A DNA stretch of 64,000 bases, taken from NCBI RefSeq assembly GCF_004153445.1, contig NZ_SDQC01000002.1:793312-857311 (forward strand). Direction: 5' to 3'. The translations under genes were made by a program, and so were the position numbers. Positions 38,903-48,618 of this stretch are shown one piece after another (position 1 is the stretch's first letter; each line of letters opens with the position of its first letter). Origin of the DNA: Allopusillimonas soli (GTDB taxonomy: Bacteria; Pseudomonadota; Gammaproteobacteria; Burkholderiales; Burkholderiaceae_B). The notes under the pieces are model-generated. The model searched no databases and had not been told where the DNA came from. It saw only the letters and a program-made list of their open reading frames with translations.

Positions 38903-40173
38903 GTCTCCGCGTGGCCTGGCGCGACGCCGGCCTGTTCAAGCACTGCATGCAGCAGGACGTTGCAGCCCGCCTCAACATGCGCCTGGCTGGCTTCTTCGAT
39001 CTCATTGTGGCTGATGCCGTCCTTGCAGGGAATGAAGATCATTGCCGTAGGCGTGACACGCGCCAGATATACCGCATCATGGCCCGCGCCGCTGACAATG
39101 TCGCGATGCGGCAGCGACAGCCGCTCGCTGGCGCATCGCACAGCTTGCACCTGCGTCTCGTCGAACGGTTGCGGTGGAAAATACACCACCTGCTTTACCT
39201 GCACATCCACCCGACCTTCCTCCGCCAGCGCCCGGCACGCGGCGGCAAGCGCGGCATCCATGGCGTCGAGTACGTCATCATCGGCAGCCCGCAGATCCAC
39301 GCTGAACTTCACGGTGCCCGGAATGACATTACGCGAATTGGGGTAGGCATCGATCCACCCCACCGTCGACCGCGCATCCGGCGCATGATCCAGTGCAATC
39401 TGGTTGATCGCCGTGATCAGTCGAGCGGAAGCGAGCAAGGCATCCTTGCGCAAGTCCATGGGCGTCGGCCCTGCGTGCGCCTCCATGCCTGTCACCGTCA
39501 CATCGTACCAGCGCTGGCCCAGCGCGCCCTTCACGACACCGATGACAGTGTCGGTGGCTTCCAGTATCGGACCTTGTTCTATATGCGCCTCGAAATAGGC
39601 CTTGATGGGAAAATGTTTCGCGGGCACTGACCCCGCATAGCCGATCCGCCGCAACTCGTCCCCAACGCGCTTGCCTTCGGTGTCCTGCTGCGGCAGGACA
39701 TCCTCCAGGCCAAAGGCGCCTGCGAACACGCCCGAGCCCATCATCACCGGCACGAAGCGCGAACCCTCCTCGTTGGTCCAGGCCACCACCTCGATGGGCG
39801 CCAAGGTCCGGATGCCCGCGTCGTTGAGCCTGCGAACCACTTCCAGGCCGCCCAGCACACCGAAATTGCCGTCGAACTTGCCACCTGTGGGCTGCGTGTC
39901 GATGTGGCTGCCCATCATTACTGGCGGCAAGCTGTTCTCGACACCCGCGCGCCGCGCGAAAATATTGCCGATCTGGTCCACTCGGACCTCGCAGCCCGCC
40001 TCGCGCGCCCATTGGACAAACAGATCACGGCCCTGCCGATCCAGGTCGGTCAACGCAAGGCGGCATACACCACCTTTAGGCGTGGCGCCAATGCGCGCCA
40101 GCGCCATCAGTGAATCCCATAGGCGCGCCGAATCGATGCGCAGCATGTGCGTCTTGCTTGCCACAGTATCCAT
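38899..40173 (-). CDS. M20-type Zn-dependent amidohydrolase (N-carbamoyl-L-amino acid hydrolase / allantoate amidohydrolase family)
   Basis: 424 residues. Metal ligands are visible as His90 and the following Asp92 (GSHIDTQPTGGKFDGNFG), Asp101, Glu135-Glu136 (TNEEGSRF), His197 (FEAHIEQGP) and the late His in ISHNEIEEA. The family hydrolyses N-carbamoyl amino acids, ureidopropionate or allantoate, releasing CO2 and ammonia. It follows livF and is coupled to the M81 gene, so the imported compound probably carries a ureido, amide or similar C-N bond. Sequence alone does not separate the substrate classes. Confidence 0.88.
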   Translation of the reverse strand: MDTVASKTHMLRIDSARLWDSLMALARIGATPKGGVCRLALTDLDRQGRDLFVQWAREAGCEVRVDQIGNIFARRAGVENSLPPVMMGSHIDTQPTGGKFDGNFGVLGGLEVVRRLNDAGIRTLAPIEVVAWTNEEGSRFVPVMMGSGVFAGAFGLEDVLPQQDTEGKRVGDELRRIGYAGSVPAKHFPIKAYFEAHIEQGPILEATDTVIGVVKGALGQRWYDVTVTGMEAHAGPTPMDLRKDALLASARLITAINQIALDHAPDARSTVGWIDAYPNSRNVIPGTVKFSVDLRAADDDVLDAMDAALAAACRALAEEGRVDVQVKQVVYFPPQPFDETQVQAVRCASERLSLPHRDIVSGAGHDAVYLARVTPTAMIFIPCKDGISHNEIEEASQAHVEAGCNVLLHAVLEQAGVAPGHAET

Positions 40174-40192
40174 GCGGAAACTCCGTTCAAAA

Positions 40193-40903
40193 TTAGCGCG
40201 GCGGCGTCTCGGCGCCCACGCTCAAGTATTTGTCCTTGATGCCGTTGTCGGCCGTAAAGCCTGCGTTGTCGTTCTCGTAGACGATGCGCCCGCTCTCCAG
40301 AATGTAATGCCGATCAGCCAGTTGCGTACAGACCTCGAGATTCTGCTCGATAAGGAGAATGGCGATGCCACGCTCGCGTATGAGTTTAAGACGCTCGACG
40401 ATCTCGTCGACAATGACCGGCGCCAGGCCCTCGACAGGTTCGTCCAGGATGAGTAGCTCGGGAGCGTTCATCAACGCGCGGCCGATTGCCAGCATCTGCT
40501 GCTCTCCGCCGGACAATTGGCCGCCGCCATTGCGCCGCCGCTCGTGCAGCCGGGGAAATACCCGATAGATATCATCCAATGACCAGTCCGAGCCCGCATG
40601 CGCGGCAAGCTTGAGGTTTTCCTCCACGGTCAGCAGCCGGAAGATACCCCGATCCTCGGGCACGAAACAGATATTGCGATCGGCGATGCGGTGAGTGGGC
40701 AGCGCGGTGATATCCTGGCCTTTGAATACAATCCGGCCGCCGCGCGCCGGTACCAGCCCCATGATACTTTTCATGGTGGTGGATTTTCCCGCCCCGTTGC
40801 GCCCCAGCAGGCATACCACCTCGCCTTGCCGCACAGTCAGCGACACGCCCTGGATGACATGGCTTTGTCCATAGAAGACATGAATGTCCTGAACATCAAG
40901 CAT
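40193..40903 (-). CDS. livF: Branched-chain amino acid-type ABC transporter ATPase LivF
   Basis: 236 residues with Walker A GRNGAGKST, signature LSGGEQQMLAIGRAL and Walker B LLILDEPVEGLAP, the last typical of LivF. It starts three bases after livG. Together with LivG it drives an importer of the hydrophobic amino acid uptake family. The actual ligand need not be leucine: such systems also take up urea, amides and aromatic acids. Confidence 0.9.
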   Translation of the reverse strand: MLDVQDIHVFYGQSHVIQGVSLTVRQGEVVCLLGRNGAGKSTTMKSIMGLVPARGGRIVFKGQDITALPTHRIADRNICFVPEDRGIFRLLTVEENLKLAAHAGSDWSLDDIYRVFPRLHERRRNGGGQLSGGEQQMLAIGRALMNAPELLILDEPVEGLAPVIVDEIVERLKLIRERGIAILLIEQNLEVCTQLADRHYILESGRIVYENDNAGFTADNGIKDKYLSVGAETPPR

Positions 40904-40906
40904 GGA

Positions 40907-41734
40907 TCAGCGCCCTCCGGTCATCATATTGCCCAGGTAGGCGCGGCGCACGGCCTCGTCCTGTCTCACTGCCCTGGGCGTCCCTTCCACCAGCACTTTG
41001 CCCAAATGCATGACGGTAATCGTATCGGAAATATCCATGACGATACCCATATTGTGCTCGATCAGCACCACGGTCAGGTCGCTGCGCAACCCCGCAATAA
41101 TGGCCTTCATGGAATCGATATCATCGATGCCCATGCCCGACGTGGGTTCATCGAGAAAAATAACCTTGGGCCGCGCCGCAAGTGCCAGCCCGACTTCAAG
41201 GCGGCGCTGCTGGCCATGCGACAACTGGCTGCTGGTTCGATCCAGCACCCGCAGCAGGCCGAGGCGCTCGGCAATGGCGCCAATGAGATCGCCATGTGCG
41301 TCACGCCCCAGGGGGCCGGACCAGAACCGCATTGCCTGGCGCGGCGCCACGCCCTGCGCCGCCAGGCGCAGGTTCTCGCGCACCGTCAGGCTGGGAAACA
41401 GCGATGTGACCTGGAAAGAGCGCGCCACGCCCAGTTGAACGCGCGCATGATCCGGCAGGTGGCTGATGTTGCGGCCATCGAGGTGAATGGCGCCCGAGGT
41501 CAGCGGAACGGTGCCTGTGAGCGTGTGAAACAGCGTGGTTTTCCCCGCGCCATTGGGCCCGATGACCGAATGTACGGTATTGGGCTGCACGGACAGGCTG
41601 ACGCCGGACAGCGCCTGGAATTTCCCGTAGCGCTTGACCACATTGTCTGCCAACAGTAGGGGGCGGCCCGCGTGCACCGCATTGCGCGGCCCGTCCGGCT
41701 GGCGGTTTTCGAATGCCTCGCGCGCATCCATCAT
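40907..41734 (-). CDS. livG: Branched-chain amino acid-type ABC transporter ATPase LivG
   Basis: 275 residues from the ATG at 41734, which overlaps the livM stop and follows a strong AAGGAGG site; the frame is open 50 codons further but that lies within livM. Walker A is GPNGAGKTT and the signature LSHGQQRRLEVGLALA has the LSHGQ form typical of LivG. Walker B is VIFLDEPTSGMG. The N-terminus has a 20-residue extension (DAREAFENRQPDGPRN) before the ABC core. Confidence 0.9.
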   Translation of the reverse strand: MMDAREAFENRQPDGPRNAVHAGRPLLLADNVVKRYGKFQALSGVSLSVQPNTVHSVIGPNGAGKTTLFHTLTGTVPLTSGAIHLDGRNISHLPDHARVQLGVARSFQVTSLFPSLTVRENLRLAAQGVAPRQAMRFWSGPLGRDAHGDLIGAIAERLGLLRVLDRTSSQLSHGQQRRLEVGLALAARPKVIFLDEPTSGMGIDDIDSMKAIIAGLRSDLTVVLIEHNMGIVMDISDTITVMHLGKVLVEGTPRAVRQDEAVRRAYLGNMMTGGR

Positions 41735-42723
41735 GGCGCCTCCTTGCCGGCGGCCTGCGCGCCGGAATCGGAGCGGGGCCGCAGCCTCATGGCGGCCAGC
41801 CGGCATGCGCCCCACAGGCCGCCCTGCATATACAGGCTCACCGCCATGAGCAAAAGACCGAAGAGCAGCAGCCAGCGCGGCCACAGGCCCGACAACCAGT
41901 CGGACACCAGCACATAGAAAGCCGCACCCAGCATGGATGCGATCAGGCTGCCGGTGCCGCCCAACACGGTGATCAGCAAGATAACCTCGCTCATGTGGTA
42001 GCTGATGCTGCTGAGCGGCGCGATATTGGTCATCATCGCGTAGAGCGCGCCGGCCAGCGCGGTGACGGCGCCCGAGATGATGAAGGCGGCGAGCTTGAAA
42101 TGCACGACATCGTAGCCCAGGGCCGACGCCCGTGCCGTATTGTCGCGGATGGCCAGCAATGTGCGGCCGAAAATGGATGCCACGATACGCTGCATGCCCC
42201 AGAAAACCAATATGAACAAAATAGCCACAAAGGTGTAGTAGGCCCAGGCGGAATCATTGGGCAGCAGCACCATGCCACCAACGGAAAGCGGCGGCGTGGG
42301 AATATCCATCAATCCATTATCGCCGCCCGTCCATTCAGGCACGGAATAAGCGATGAAATAGAACATCTGCGCCAGGGCCAGCGTCAACATGACGAAATAC
42401 ACGCCTTTCTGGCGGATGGCGAGCCATCCCACCACAGCGGCCACCACCATGCCTGCCACGCATGCCGCCAGGAGCGCGGCCGGCATAGGCAGGCCCGTGC
42501 GTGTCAGGAGTATGCCCACCGCATAGCTGCCCACCCCGAAGAATATGCCCTGCCCGAAGGACAGCAACCCCGTATAGCCGAGCAGAAGATTGCAGCCCAG
42601 CCCCGCCATCGCGAAGATGAGAACCTCGCTGGCCAGCGAACCGGACTGCAGGAACAGCGGCAGCAGAAGCACGCCGGCCACGGCTGCGGCAAGCGACAGA
42701 TAGCGGCGCACAATGGCAGTCAT
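41731..42723 (-). CDS. livM: Branched-chain amino acid-type ABC transporter permease LivM
   Basis: Integral membrane protein of 330 residues with about nine hydrophobic segments and the LivM signature GLGCNLLLGYTGLLSFGQG near residue 32. The conserved AIRDNTARASALGYDVVHFK loop contacts the ATPase. It overlaps both livH (4 bases) and livG. The C-terminus ends in a basic tail. Confidence 0.9.
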   Translation of the reverse strand: MTAIVRRYLSLAAAVAGVLLLPLFLQSGSLASEVLIFAMAGLGCNLLLGYTGLLSFGQGIFFGVGSYAVGILLTRTGLPMPAALLAACVAGMVVAAVVGWLAIRQKGVYFVMLTLALAQMFYFIAYSVPEWTGGDNGLMDIPTPPLSVGGMVLLPNDSAWAYYTFVAILFILVFWGMQRIVASIFGRTLLAIRDNTARASALGYDVVHFKLAAFIISGAVTALAGALYAMMTNIAPLSSISYHMSEVILLITVLGGTGSLIASMLGAAFYVLVSDWLSGLWPRWLLLFGLLLMAVSLYMQGGLWGACRLAAMRLRPRSDSGAQAAGKEAP

Positions 42724-43580
42724 TGGCTCCTCCCCATGAGACCGTCGGGCCGCAGCAGCAGCACCAGCGCCATGGCGATGTAGATCATGAGGCTGGCACC
42801 CTGAGGCCAGAGCGTACTCATGATGCTTTGAACTATACCGACCAGCAGGCCGCCGATGAGGGCGCCGCTGAAACTGCCCATTCCGCCCACCACCACGACC
42901 ACGAAGGCCACGGCGAGCGCCTCGACACCCATGAAGGGCTCAACCCCGCGCAGCGGCGCGGCAAGCGCGCCAGCCAACCCCGCCGTGGCGGCACCCAGCG
43001 CGAAGACCAGACCGAAGACGCGATAGACATTGATGCGCAGCAGCATGACCATGTCGGCCTGCTCACTGCCGGCCCGCACGATGCTGCCCAGGCGCGTGCG
43101 TTCGAGCAGCAGCCATATCGCCAACGCAAGCAGTGCCGAGAAGGCAATGAGAAACAGCCTGTACTTGGGATAGATGAAGCTGCCCCACATGACCACGCCC
43201 TTGAGCAGGTCGGGCGGCGGCACATTCACACCCACCGGTCCCCAGTACAGAATCACCAGCTCCTGTATAGCCCATGCCAGGCCCAGGGTGAACAGAATGT
43301 GGAACTCATGCGGCAGGTCGTACATGCGCCGCAGCAGCAGACGCTCGGCCAACCAGGCCGCTGCCCCAACCAGAATGGGCGCAAGCACGAGCGTGCCCCA
43401 GAACCCCAGCCCCTGCTGCATGAGCGCGTAACAGGCATAGGCGCCCAACAGATAGAAGGCCCCATGTGCAAAATTCACGAAGCGCAGAAGCCCAAAAACG
43501 ATGGACAGCCCGACAGCGAGCAGGAAATAGATCATGCCTATTCCCACGCCATTGATGACCTGCAGTACGTAGACGTTCAT
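42720..43580 (-). CDS. livH: Branched-chain amino acid-type ABC transporter permease LivH
   Basis: Membrane permease of 286 residues starting MNVYVLQVINGVGIGMIYFL, with the LivH loop GSIVRAGSEQADMVMLLRIN and the segment VVVVGGMGSFSGALIGGLLV. It pairs with LivM, with which it overlaps by four bases, and lies 27 bases after the binding-protein gene. Confidence 0.9.
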   Translation of the reverse strand: MNVYVLQVINGVGIGMIYFLLAVGLSIVFGLLRFVNFAHGAFYLLGAYACYALMQQGLGFWGTLVLAPILVGAAAWLAERLLLRRMYDLPHEFHILFTLGLAWAIQELVILYWGPVGVNVPPPDLLKGVVMWGSFIYPKYRLFLIAFSALLALAIWLLLERTRLGSIVRAGSEQADMVMLLRINVYRVFGLVFALGAATAGLAGALAAPLRGVEPFMGVEALAVAFVVVVVGGMGSFSGALIGGLLVGIVQSIMSTLWPQGASLMIYIAMALVLLLRPDGLMGRSQ

Positions 43581-43607
43581 GCGGAGCGTCGCGTGCCGGC
43601 TCGGTGA

Positions 43608-44810
43608 TCAGGCAGGCATTTTGCAGCCGGCCTGCTCGGGATCCAGGAACGACTGCCCGCCCTGGATGATCTCGCAATAGTCATCCTTGTCTTTCATCTG
43701 ATCCTTGGGTTTTCCCTTGAGCAAGTAGTAGTTCTTGATGACCTGGTGGTCCTGCTTGCGTATGGTTTCAGAGCCTGTGAGGCCGTCGTAAACCGTGCCT
43801 TCCATCGCCGCAATGACTTTTGCCGGATCGGCATCGGCAGCCTTGGCGATGCCGTCCACAATCATCTTGGCAATGATGTAGCTGCCAGCCAGACTGTAGT
43901 TGGGCATGCGATTGTACATGGCCTGGGTCTGCTCTACTAGATTGTGATTGAGCGGGCTGTCGATGGTGTGCCAATACTGGACGCCGAAATAAACATCCTG
44001 GCAAAGGTCGGCGCCCAGCGATTCGAATTGTTCCAGGCCCGACGCCCATGCCAGCAAAATAGTGGCCTGGTTCTTGATGCCAAAGCTGACAGCCTGGCGC
44101 AGGGTTTCCGAACTCTGGGAACCGAAGTTGAGCAGAACCAGCACGTCGGGCTTGGCCGCCATCGCGTTGGTCAGATAGCCGCTGAATTCTCTCTCGTCCA
44201 GAGAGTGATAGCTGTTGCCCACATGCTCGAGCCCATGCTCCTTCAGGATATCCTTGGTGGCGGAAAGCAGGCCCTCGCCGAACACATACTGCGGCGTGAT
44301 GGTGTACCAGCGCTTGGCATCCGGCAGCCGCTCGATCAGCGGGCCTATCGTCTGCCGTATGGCACCGTAGGTGGGTACCGACCAGCGGAACGTGGCCTTG
44401 TTGCAGTCTGATCCGGTGATTTCATCCGCGCCGGCGGTGGTGACGAAGATACCGCCCTGCTTGGCCAGGCTCTTGCCCATGGCCAGCGCCCCGGACGAGA
44501 GTATGCCGCCGGCAAAAAAGCGGGCATGCTGCTGCTCGAACAAGTCTTGCACCTGGCGCACGGCAATGGCCGGCTTGCCCTGCGTGTCCAGCACCCGGTA
44601 CGCCAGGGGGCGCCCCAGCACCGCCTTGGTTTCCTCCACGAAAAGCTTCATGCCCATTTCGGCAAACTTGCCATTCGCGGCAAACGGCCCCGACATGGGG
44701 TTGGGTGCGCCAAGCAAAATGGCGGGTTCAGCGGCAAAGACGGCTTTGAAAGGCAAGGGCGTGGCCAGCGCGGCCAGGCCACCCAGCTTCAATAGATTTC
44801 TTCTGTTCAT
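43608..44810 (-). CDS. Liv-type ABC transporter substrate-binding protein
   Basis: Periplasmic receptor (type 1 fold) of 400 residues. The leader MNRRNLLKLGGLAALATPLP carries an RRxxLK twin-arginine-like motif and a cleavage site near VFA-A. The mature start AILLGAPNPMSGPFAANGKF and the block TTAGADEITGSDCNKATFRW, with ligand-contacting Ser/Thr, resemble receptors for amides and aliphatic amino acids. It heads the operon livK-H-M-G-F, carbamoylase, M81 peptidase. The 130-base gap upstream should hold the promoter, but I cannot point to convincing boxes. Confidence 0.88.
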   Translation of the reverse strand: MNRRNLLKLGGLAALATPLPFKAVFAAEPAILLGAPNPMSGPFAANGKFAEMGMKLFVEETKAVLGRPLAYRVLDTQGKPAIAVRQVQDLFEQQHARFFAGGILSSGALAMGKSLAKQGGIFVTTAGADEITGSDCNKATFRWSVPTYGAIRQTIGPLIERLPDAKRWYTITPQYVFGEGLLSATKDILKEHGLEHVGNSYHSLDEREFSGYLTNAMAAKPDVLVLLNFGSQSSETLRQAVSFGIKNQATILLAWASGLEQFESLGADLCQDVYFGVQYWHTIDSPLNHNLVEQTQAMYNRMPNYSLAGSYIIAKMIVDGIAKAADADPAKVIAAMEGTVYDGLTGSETIRKQDHQVIKNYYLLKGKPKDQMKDKDDYCEIIQGGQSFLDPEQAGCKMPA

Positions 44811-44942
44811 CTGCTCATCTCCCGAGGCGGTTGCGCGTTGTGACAGCTCGACCGTTCCGCATCATGCAGGCATGACGCCGCCTTGCGGGCCGCGCGCCAC
44901 AGCGCTGCATTGCGGATGGTTAAAAATGAGTATCGGGTGTTT

Positions 44943-46181
44943 TCAGGATGCTGTAAAGCCTGCAAGGGCCGCATCCTGTACAACGCCCTCCTTGCAAAAG
45001 GCATCGATGTCCGCGTCGTCATAGCCGTATTCAGCGAGCAACTCCCGCGTATGCTCCCCGAGCACCGGGGCATGCCGGTCTATGCGCGTGGGCGTGGCCG
45101 AAAAATGGATCGGGCAGCCCAGGGCGCGTGTGGGACCCGCCTGCGGATGCGTCAGATCCACCACCATGCCGCGTGCCTTGGCCTGCGGGTGCGACAGGGC
45201 CTGGCCTATGGATGCCACCGGCCCCGCGGGTACGCCCGCCTGATCGAATGCGGCCAGCCAGTCGGCCTGGTCGCGCTCGCGCAACACGGTCTCCATGTCT
45301 GCGGTCAACGCCGGAAGGTGCGCCATGCGCGCCGTGTTGGTGGCGTAGCGGGGATCCTCACGCCACTCGGGATGGCCCAGCACATTGGCAATGCGCTCCC
45401 AGTTCGCCTGATTGGCGCCGCCTATGTTGATCCACCCGTCCCGCACACGGAAGGCCTGATAAGGCGCGGCAAGCAGGTGGGCCGAGCCCGTGGGCCCGGG
45501 CGATTCGCCCGTGGCGAAATACATGGCGGCGTGCCAGTAGGTCTGCTGCAGGCCTGCTTCCATCAACGAGGTGTCAACCACCTGTCCCTGACCGGTCTTC
45601 AGCTTGTGCGCATAGGCCGCCGTGATGCCGACGGCGGCCAGAATGCCGGCATTGATGTCCGCAATGGAATTGCCGGTCTTGACGGGTGGCCGGTCGGGTT
45701 CTCCCGTTATGGACATCAGGCCGGTAAACCCCTGCGCGATCAGATCGAAGCCCGCCTTGTTCTCGTAGGGCCCGTCGCGGCCATATCCTGAAATGGCGCA
45801 GTAGATCAGCCCTGGATTGACATGCGAGAGCACATCGTAGCCCAGGCCAAGTTTCTCCATGGTGCCGCGGCGATAATTCTCGGTCAACACATCGGCATCG
45901 CGCACCATCCGCAACAGTATCTCGCGCCCCGCTTCTTTCTTCAGATTGAGCGCAATGCCGCGCTTGTTGCGATTCAGAATCATGAACGGCGCGGATACGC
46001 CGTTGACACGCGGCTCCTGATAGCCCCGCGAATCATCGCCGCCCGGCAGCTTCTCCACCTTGACGACATCGGCTCCCATGTCGGCCAGCATCATGCCGCA
46101 AGTGGGGCCGGCCATGATCTGAGCCAGTTCGAGCACTTTCATGCCGGCCAAGGGGCCTGGATGGGAAGAATAAGTTTTCAC
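44943..46181 (-). CDS. Class III CoA-transferase (CaiB/BaiF family)
   Basis: 412 residues from GTG 46181, chosen for the AAGGA ribosome site 7 bases upstream and because it gives the standard N-terminus GPLAGMKVLELAQIMAGPTC; in-frame ATG 46214 and GTG 46229 are alternatives. Family blocks ILNRNKRGIALNLKK, ENYRRGTMEKLG and the catalytic Asp in KAGFDLIAQGF are present. It moves CoA between carboxylic acids, so it probably activates the substrate of the adjacent enoyl-CoA hydratase. Last gene of the aminotransferase-TctCBA-hydratase-transferase run. Confidence 0.88.
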   Translation of the reverse strand: MKTYSSHPGPLAGMKVLELAQIMAGPTCGMMLADMGADVVKVEKLPGGDDSRGYQEPRVNGVSAPFMILNRNKRGIALNLKKEAGREILLRMVRDADVLTENYRRGTMEKLGLGYDVLSHVNPGLIYCAISGYGRDGPYENKAGFDLIAQGFTGLMSITGEPDRPPVKTGNSIADINAGILAAVGITAAYAHKLKTGQGQVVDTSLMEAGLQQTYWHAAMYFATGESPGPTGSAHLLAAPYQAFRVRDGWINIGGANQANWERIANVLGHPEWREDPRYATNTARMAHLPALTADMETVLRERDQADWLAAFDQAGVPAGPVASIGQALSHPQAKARGMVVDLTHPQAGPTRALGCPIHFSATPTRIDRHAPVLGEHTRELLAEYGYDDADIDAFCKEGVVQDAALAGFTAS

Positions 46182-46270
46182 GTCGGGTTCCTTGTCTGCC
46201 GTGAATTGCGCCATGCCCGCATTCGGCACGGCCTGCCCTGCCGCTGCCGGACAACACGCCGCCCACGGGG

Positions 46271-47050
46271 TTAGCGCCCCGAGAACACCGGCTTGCGCTT
46301 GGCCAGGAAGGCGGCGTAGCCTTCGCGGAAATCCTCGGTATCGAAACAGTCAAAACAGGTTTCATACTCGCTTTCGGTAATGGGCGATGCATCGGCCAGG
46401 CGGCGCACAAATTGTTTATGCCATCGCGCCACCAGGGGCGCCCCGTCGGCAATCCGCTCCGCGGCGCGCCATGCTTCCTGCGCCACCTGCGCATCCGGCA
46501 CGACACGCGTCACCAGCCGCTTCTCCCGCGCCTCGTGCGCACCGAAGATGCGACCCTCCAGAAGTATCTCCAATGCCGTATCGGGCCCCGCGAGACGAAT
46601 GAGCGGGGCCATTTCCTGGTATGCCATTACCAGCCCCAGGTTCTTGATCGGCGCACCGAAGCGGCTGGACTCGCCGCAAATGCGCAAGTCGCATAGCGCC
46701 GCAATCTCCAGCCCACCGCCCACACAGATGCCATGTATCTGCGCCACCAGGGGGTGTGGGCATTCGGCCAGTGCTGCGGCGGTCGCATGCATAATGCGCC
46801 CGTATGCCATAGCCTGCGCCTTGCTGGCGCGCTGGGTTTCAAATTCGGAAATATCGTTGCCGGGCGAGAAAGCTTTATCGCCCGCGCCCCGCAGGATGAT
46901 GCACCTCACCGTGTCGTCGGCCGACAGCGCCTGTATGCAATCACCCAGGCCCGCCCACATATCGCGCGTCATAGCGTTGAGCTTGTTCGGCCTATTGAGC
47001 GTTACCGTGACGATTGCGCCCTCGCGTCCGGTCAATATCAGTTCGCTCAT
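46271..47050 (-). CDS. Enoyl-CoA hydratase/isomerase family protein
   Basis: Crotonase-fold protein of 259 residues. Oxyanion-hole segments are AFSPGNDISEF near residue 61 and HGICVGGGLEIAALCDLRIC near residue 105. The position of the usual catalytic glutamates is occupied by NLGLVMAYQEMAP, so the exact reaction (hydratase, isomerase or hydrolase) is uncertain. The ATG overlaps the tctA stop by four bases, coupling it to the transporter genes. Confidence 0.85.
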   Translation of the reverse strand: MSELILTGREGAIVTVTLNRPNKLNAMTRDMWAGLGDCIQALSADDTVRCIILRGAGDKAFSPGNDISEFETQRASKAQAMAYGRIMHATAAALAECPHPLVAQIHGICVGGGLEIAALCDLRICGESSRFGAPIKNLGLVMAYQEMAPLIRLAGPDTALEILLEGRIFGAHEAREKRLVTRVVPDAQVAQEAWRAAERIADGAPLVARWHKQFVRRLADASPITESEYETCFDCFDTEDFREGYAAFLAKRKPVFSGR

Positions 47051-48597
47051 TGCACCCCCCGGGCATTGGCGGGATTCACGGCAGCGCTCTCTTCAGTGAT
47101 CGGCGGCTTGCCCCGCATCCTGCGCCAGCCCCATGAAAGCAGCGGCCATACCAGCATGACAAGGGCCAGCGTGGTGATGGTGCCCACAAGCGAATTGGAC
47201 CAGAAAACATGCATGCCGGTGCCTGGCCCCAACATGGCCTGCCTGAAGGCGTCCTCCATGCGGTCTCCCAACACCAGCGCCAGAATCATGGGCGCCAGTG
47301 GATAGCTGAGCTTCTTGAGCACATAGCCGATAAAACCGAAGAGCAGCATGAACCACACATCGAGCATGGCATTGTTCACCGAGTAGGCGCCGATCGCACA
47401 CACCACAATAATGATGGGCGCGACGATGGCAAAAGGGATGCGCAGGATGGCCGCAAACAGCGGCACAGTGCTGAGCACGATGATGAGTCCTACGAAGTTG
47501 CCCAGATACATGCTGGCAATCAGGCCCCAGACAAAATCCTTTTGCTCCGTGAACAGCAGCGGCCCCGGCTGCAGGCCCCAGATCATCAGGCCGCCAAGCA
47601 GCACGGCCGCCGTGGCCGAACCCGGAATGCCCAGCGCCAGCATGGGAAGCAGCGCGGAGGTGCCCGAGGCGTGCGCGGCCGTCTCGGGCGCAACCACACC
47701 CTCCAGCTCGCCGGTACCGAACTTGTGACCGTTGCGCGAAAAGCGCTGCGCTAGTCCATAGCCCATGAAGGATGCCGCTGTGGCGCCGCCTGGCGTGACG
47801 CCCATCCAGCATCCCACAACAGTGCTGCGTACGAGGGTCACCCAGTAGCGCGGCAGCTCACGCCATGTCTGCAGCACGACCTTCAGGTTGATGCGCCCGC
47901 TCTTGCCCTCGAACTTCAGGCCCTCCTCCATGCTCACCAGAATCTCGCCGATGCCGAACAGGCCAATCACAACAACCAGGAAGTCCACGCCGCGCAGTAG
48001 CTCCGACCAGCCAAAGGTCATGCGCAGTCCGCCGCTGACCGTGTCCATGCCTATGGCGGCCAGGCCGAAACCCAGCATCATGGAGATAATGGTCTTGAAG
48101 GGCGTCTTGCGATCCGTGCCCACAAAGCTGCAGAAGGTAAGCAGGAACACCGCGAAAAATTCCGCGGGCCCGAAGCGCAGCGCGAAGCGCGACACCATGG
48201 GCGCCAAAAAGGTGATGAGCAGCACGCCTGACAGTGCGCCAAAGAAGGAGCCAGTAAACGATGCCGTGAGCGCGTTGCCGGCCTTGCCCTGCTGCGCCAG
48301 GGGATAGCCGTCGAAAGTGGTGGCCACCGACGAGGTTTCCCCTGGAATATTAAAGAGTATGGAGGTGATGGCGCCGGCAAACAGCGACCCCCAATAAATG
48401 CAGGACAGCATGATGATGGCCGACGTGGGCGGCATGGTGAACGTGAGCGGCAGCAGAATGGCCACGCCGTTCGGTCCTCCCAACCCTGGGAGGACGCCGA
48501 TGATGACACCCAGTACCAGGCCCACCAGCATCATGCCCAGGTTGTACCAACTCAGAACTGTCGCGAAACCGTGAAAAAGAAAACCCAGTTCATCCAC
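47047..48597 (-). CDS. Tripartite tricarboxylate transporter large permease TctA
   Basis: Membrane protein of 516 residues with about twelve hydrophobic segments. The family signature GVLPGLGGPNGVAILLPLTF is near residue 36 and the repeated glycine-rich loop is PGGATAASFMGYGLAQRFS. It forms the channel of a secondary, ion-coupled carboxylate importer together with the small TctB subunit and the periplasmic TctC encoded upstream. The gene is coupled to the enoyl-CoA hydratase gene. Confidence 0.92.
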   Translation of the reverse strand: MDELGFLFHGFATVLSWYNLGMMLVGLVLGVIIGVLPGLGGPNGVAILLPLTFTMPPTSAIIMLSCIYWGSLFAGAITSILFNIPGETSSVATTFDGYPLAQQGKAGNALTASFTGSFFGALSGVLLITFLAPMVSRFALRFGPAEFFAVFLLTFCSFVGTDRKTPFKTIISMMLGFGLAAIGMDTVSGGLRMTFGWSELLRGVDFLVVVIGLFGIGEILVSMEEGLKFEGKSGRINLKVVLQTWRELPRYWVTLVRSTVVGCWMGVTPGGATAASFMGYGLAQRFSRNGHKFGTGELEGVVAPETAAHASGTSALLPMLALGIPGSATAAVLLGGLMIWGLQPGPLLFTEQKDFVWGLIASMYLGNFVGLIIVLSTVPLFAAILRIPFAIVAPIIIVVCAIGAYSVNNAMLDVWFMLLFGFIGYVLKKLSYPLAPMILALVLGDRMEDAFRQAMLGPGTGMHVFWSNSLVGTITTLALVMLVWPLLSWGWRRMRGKPPITEESAAVNPANARGVQ

Positions 48598-48618
48598 GTT
48601 CGATCTCCTGTTCGATCC

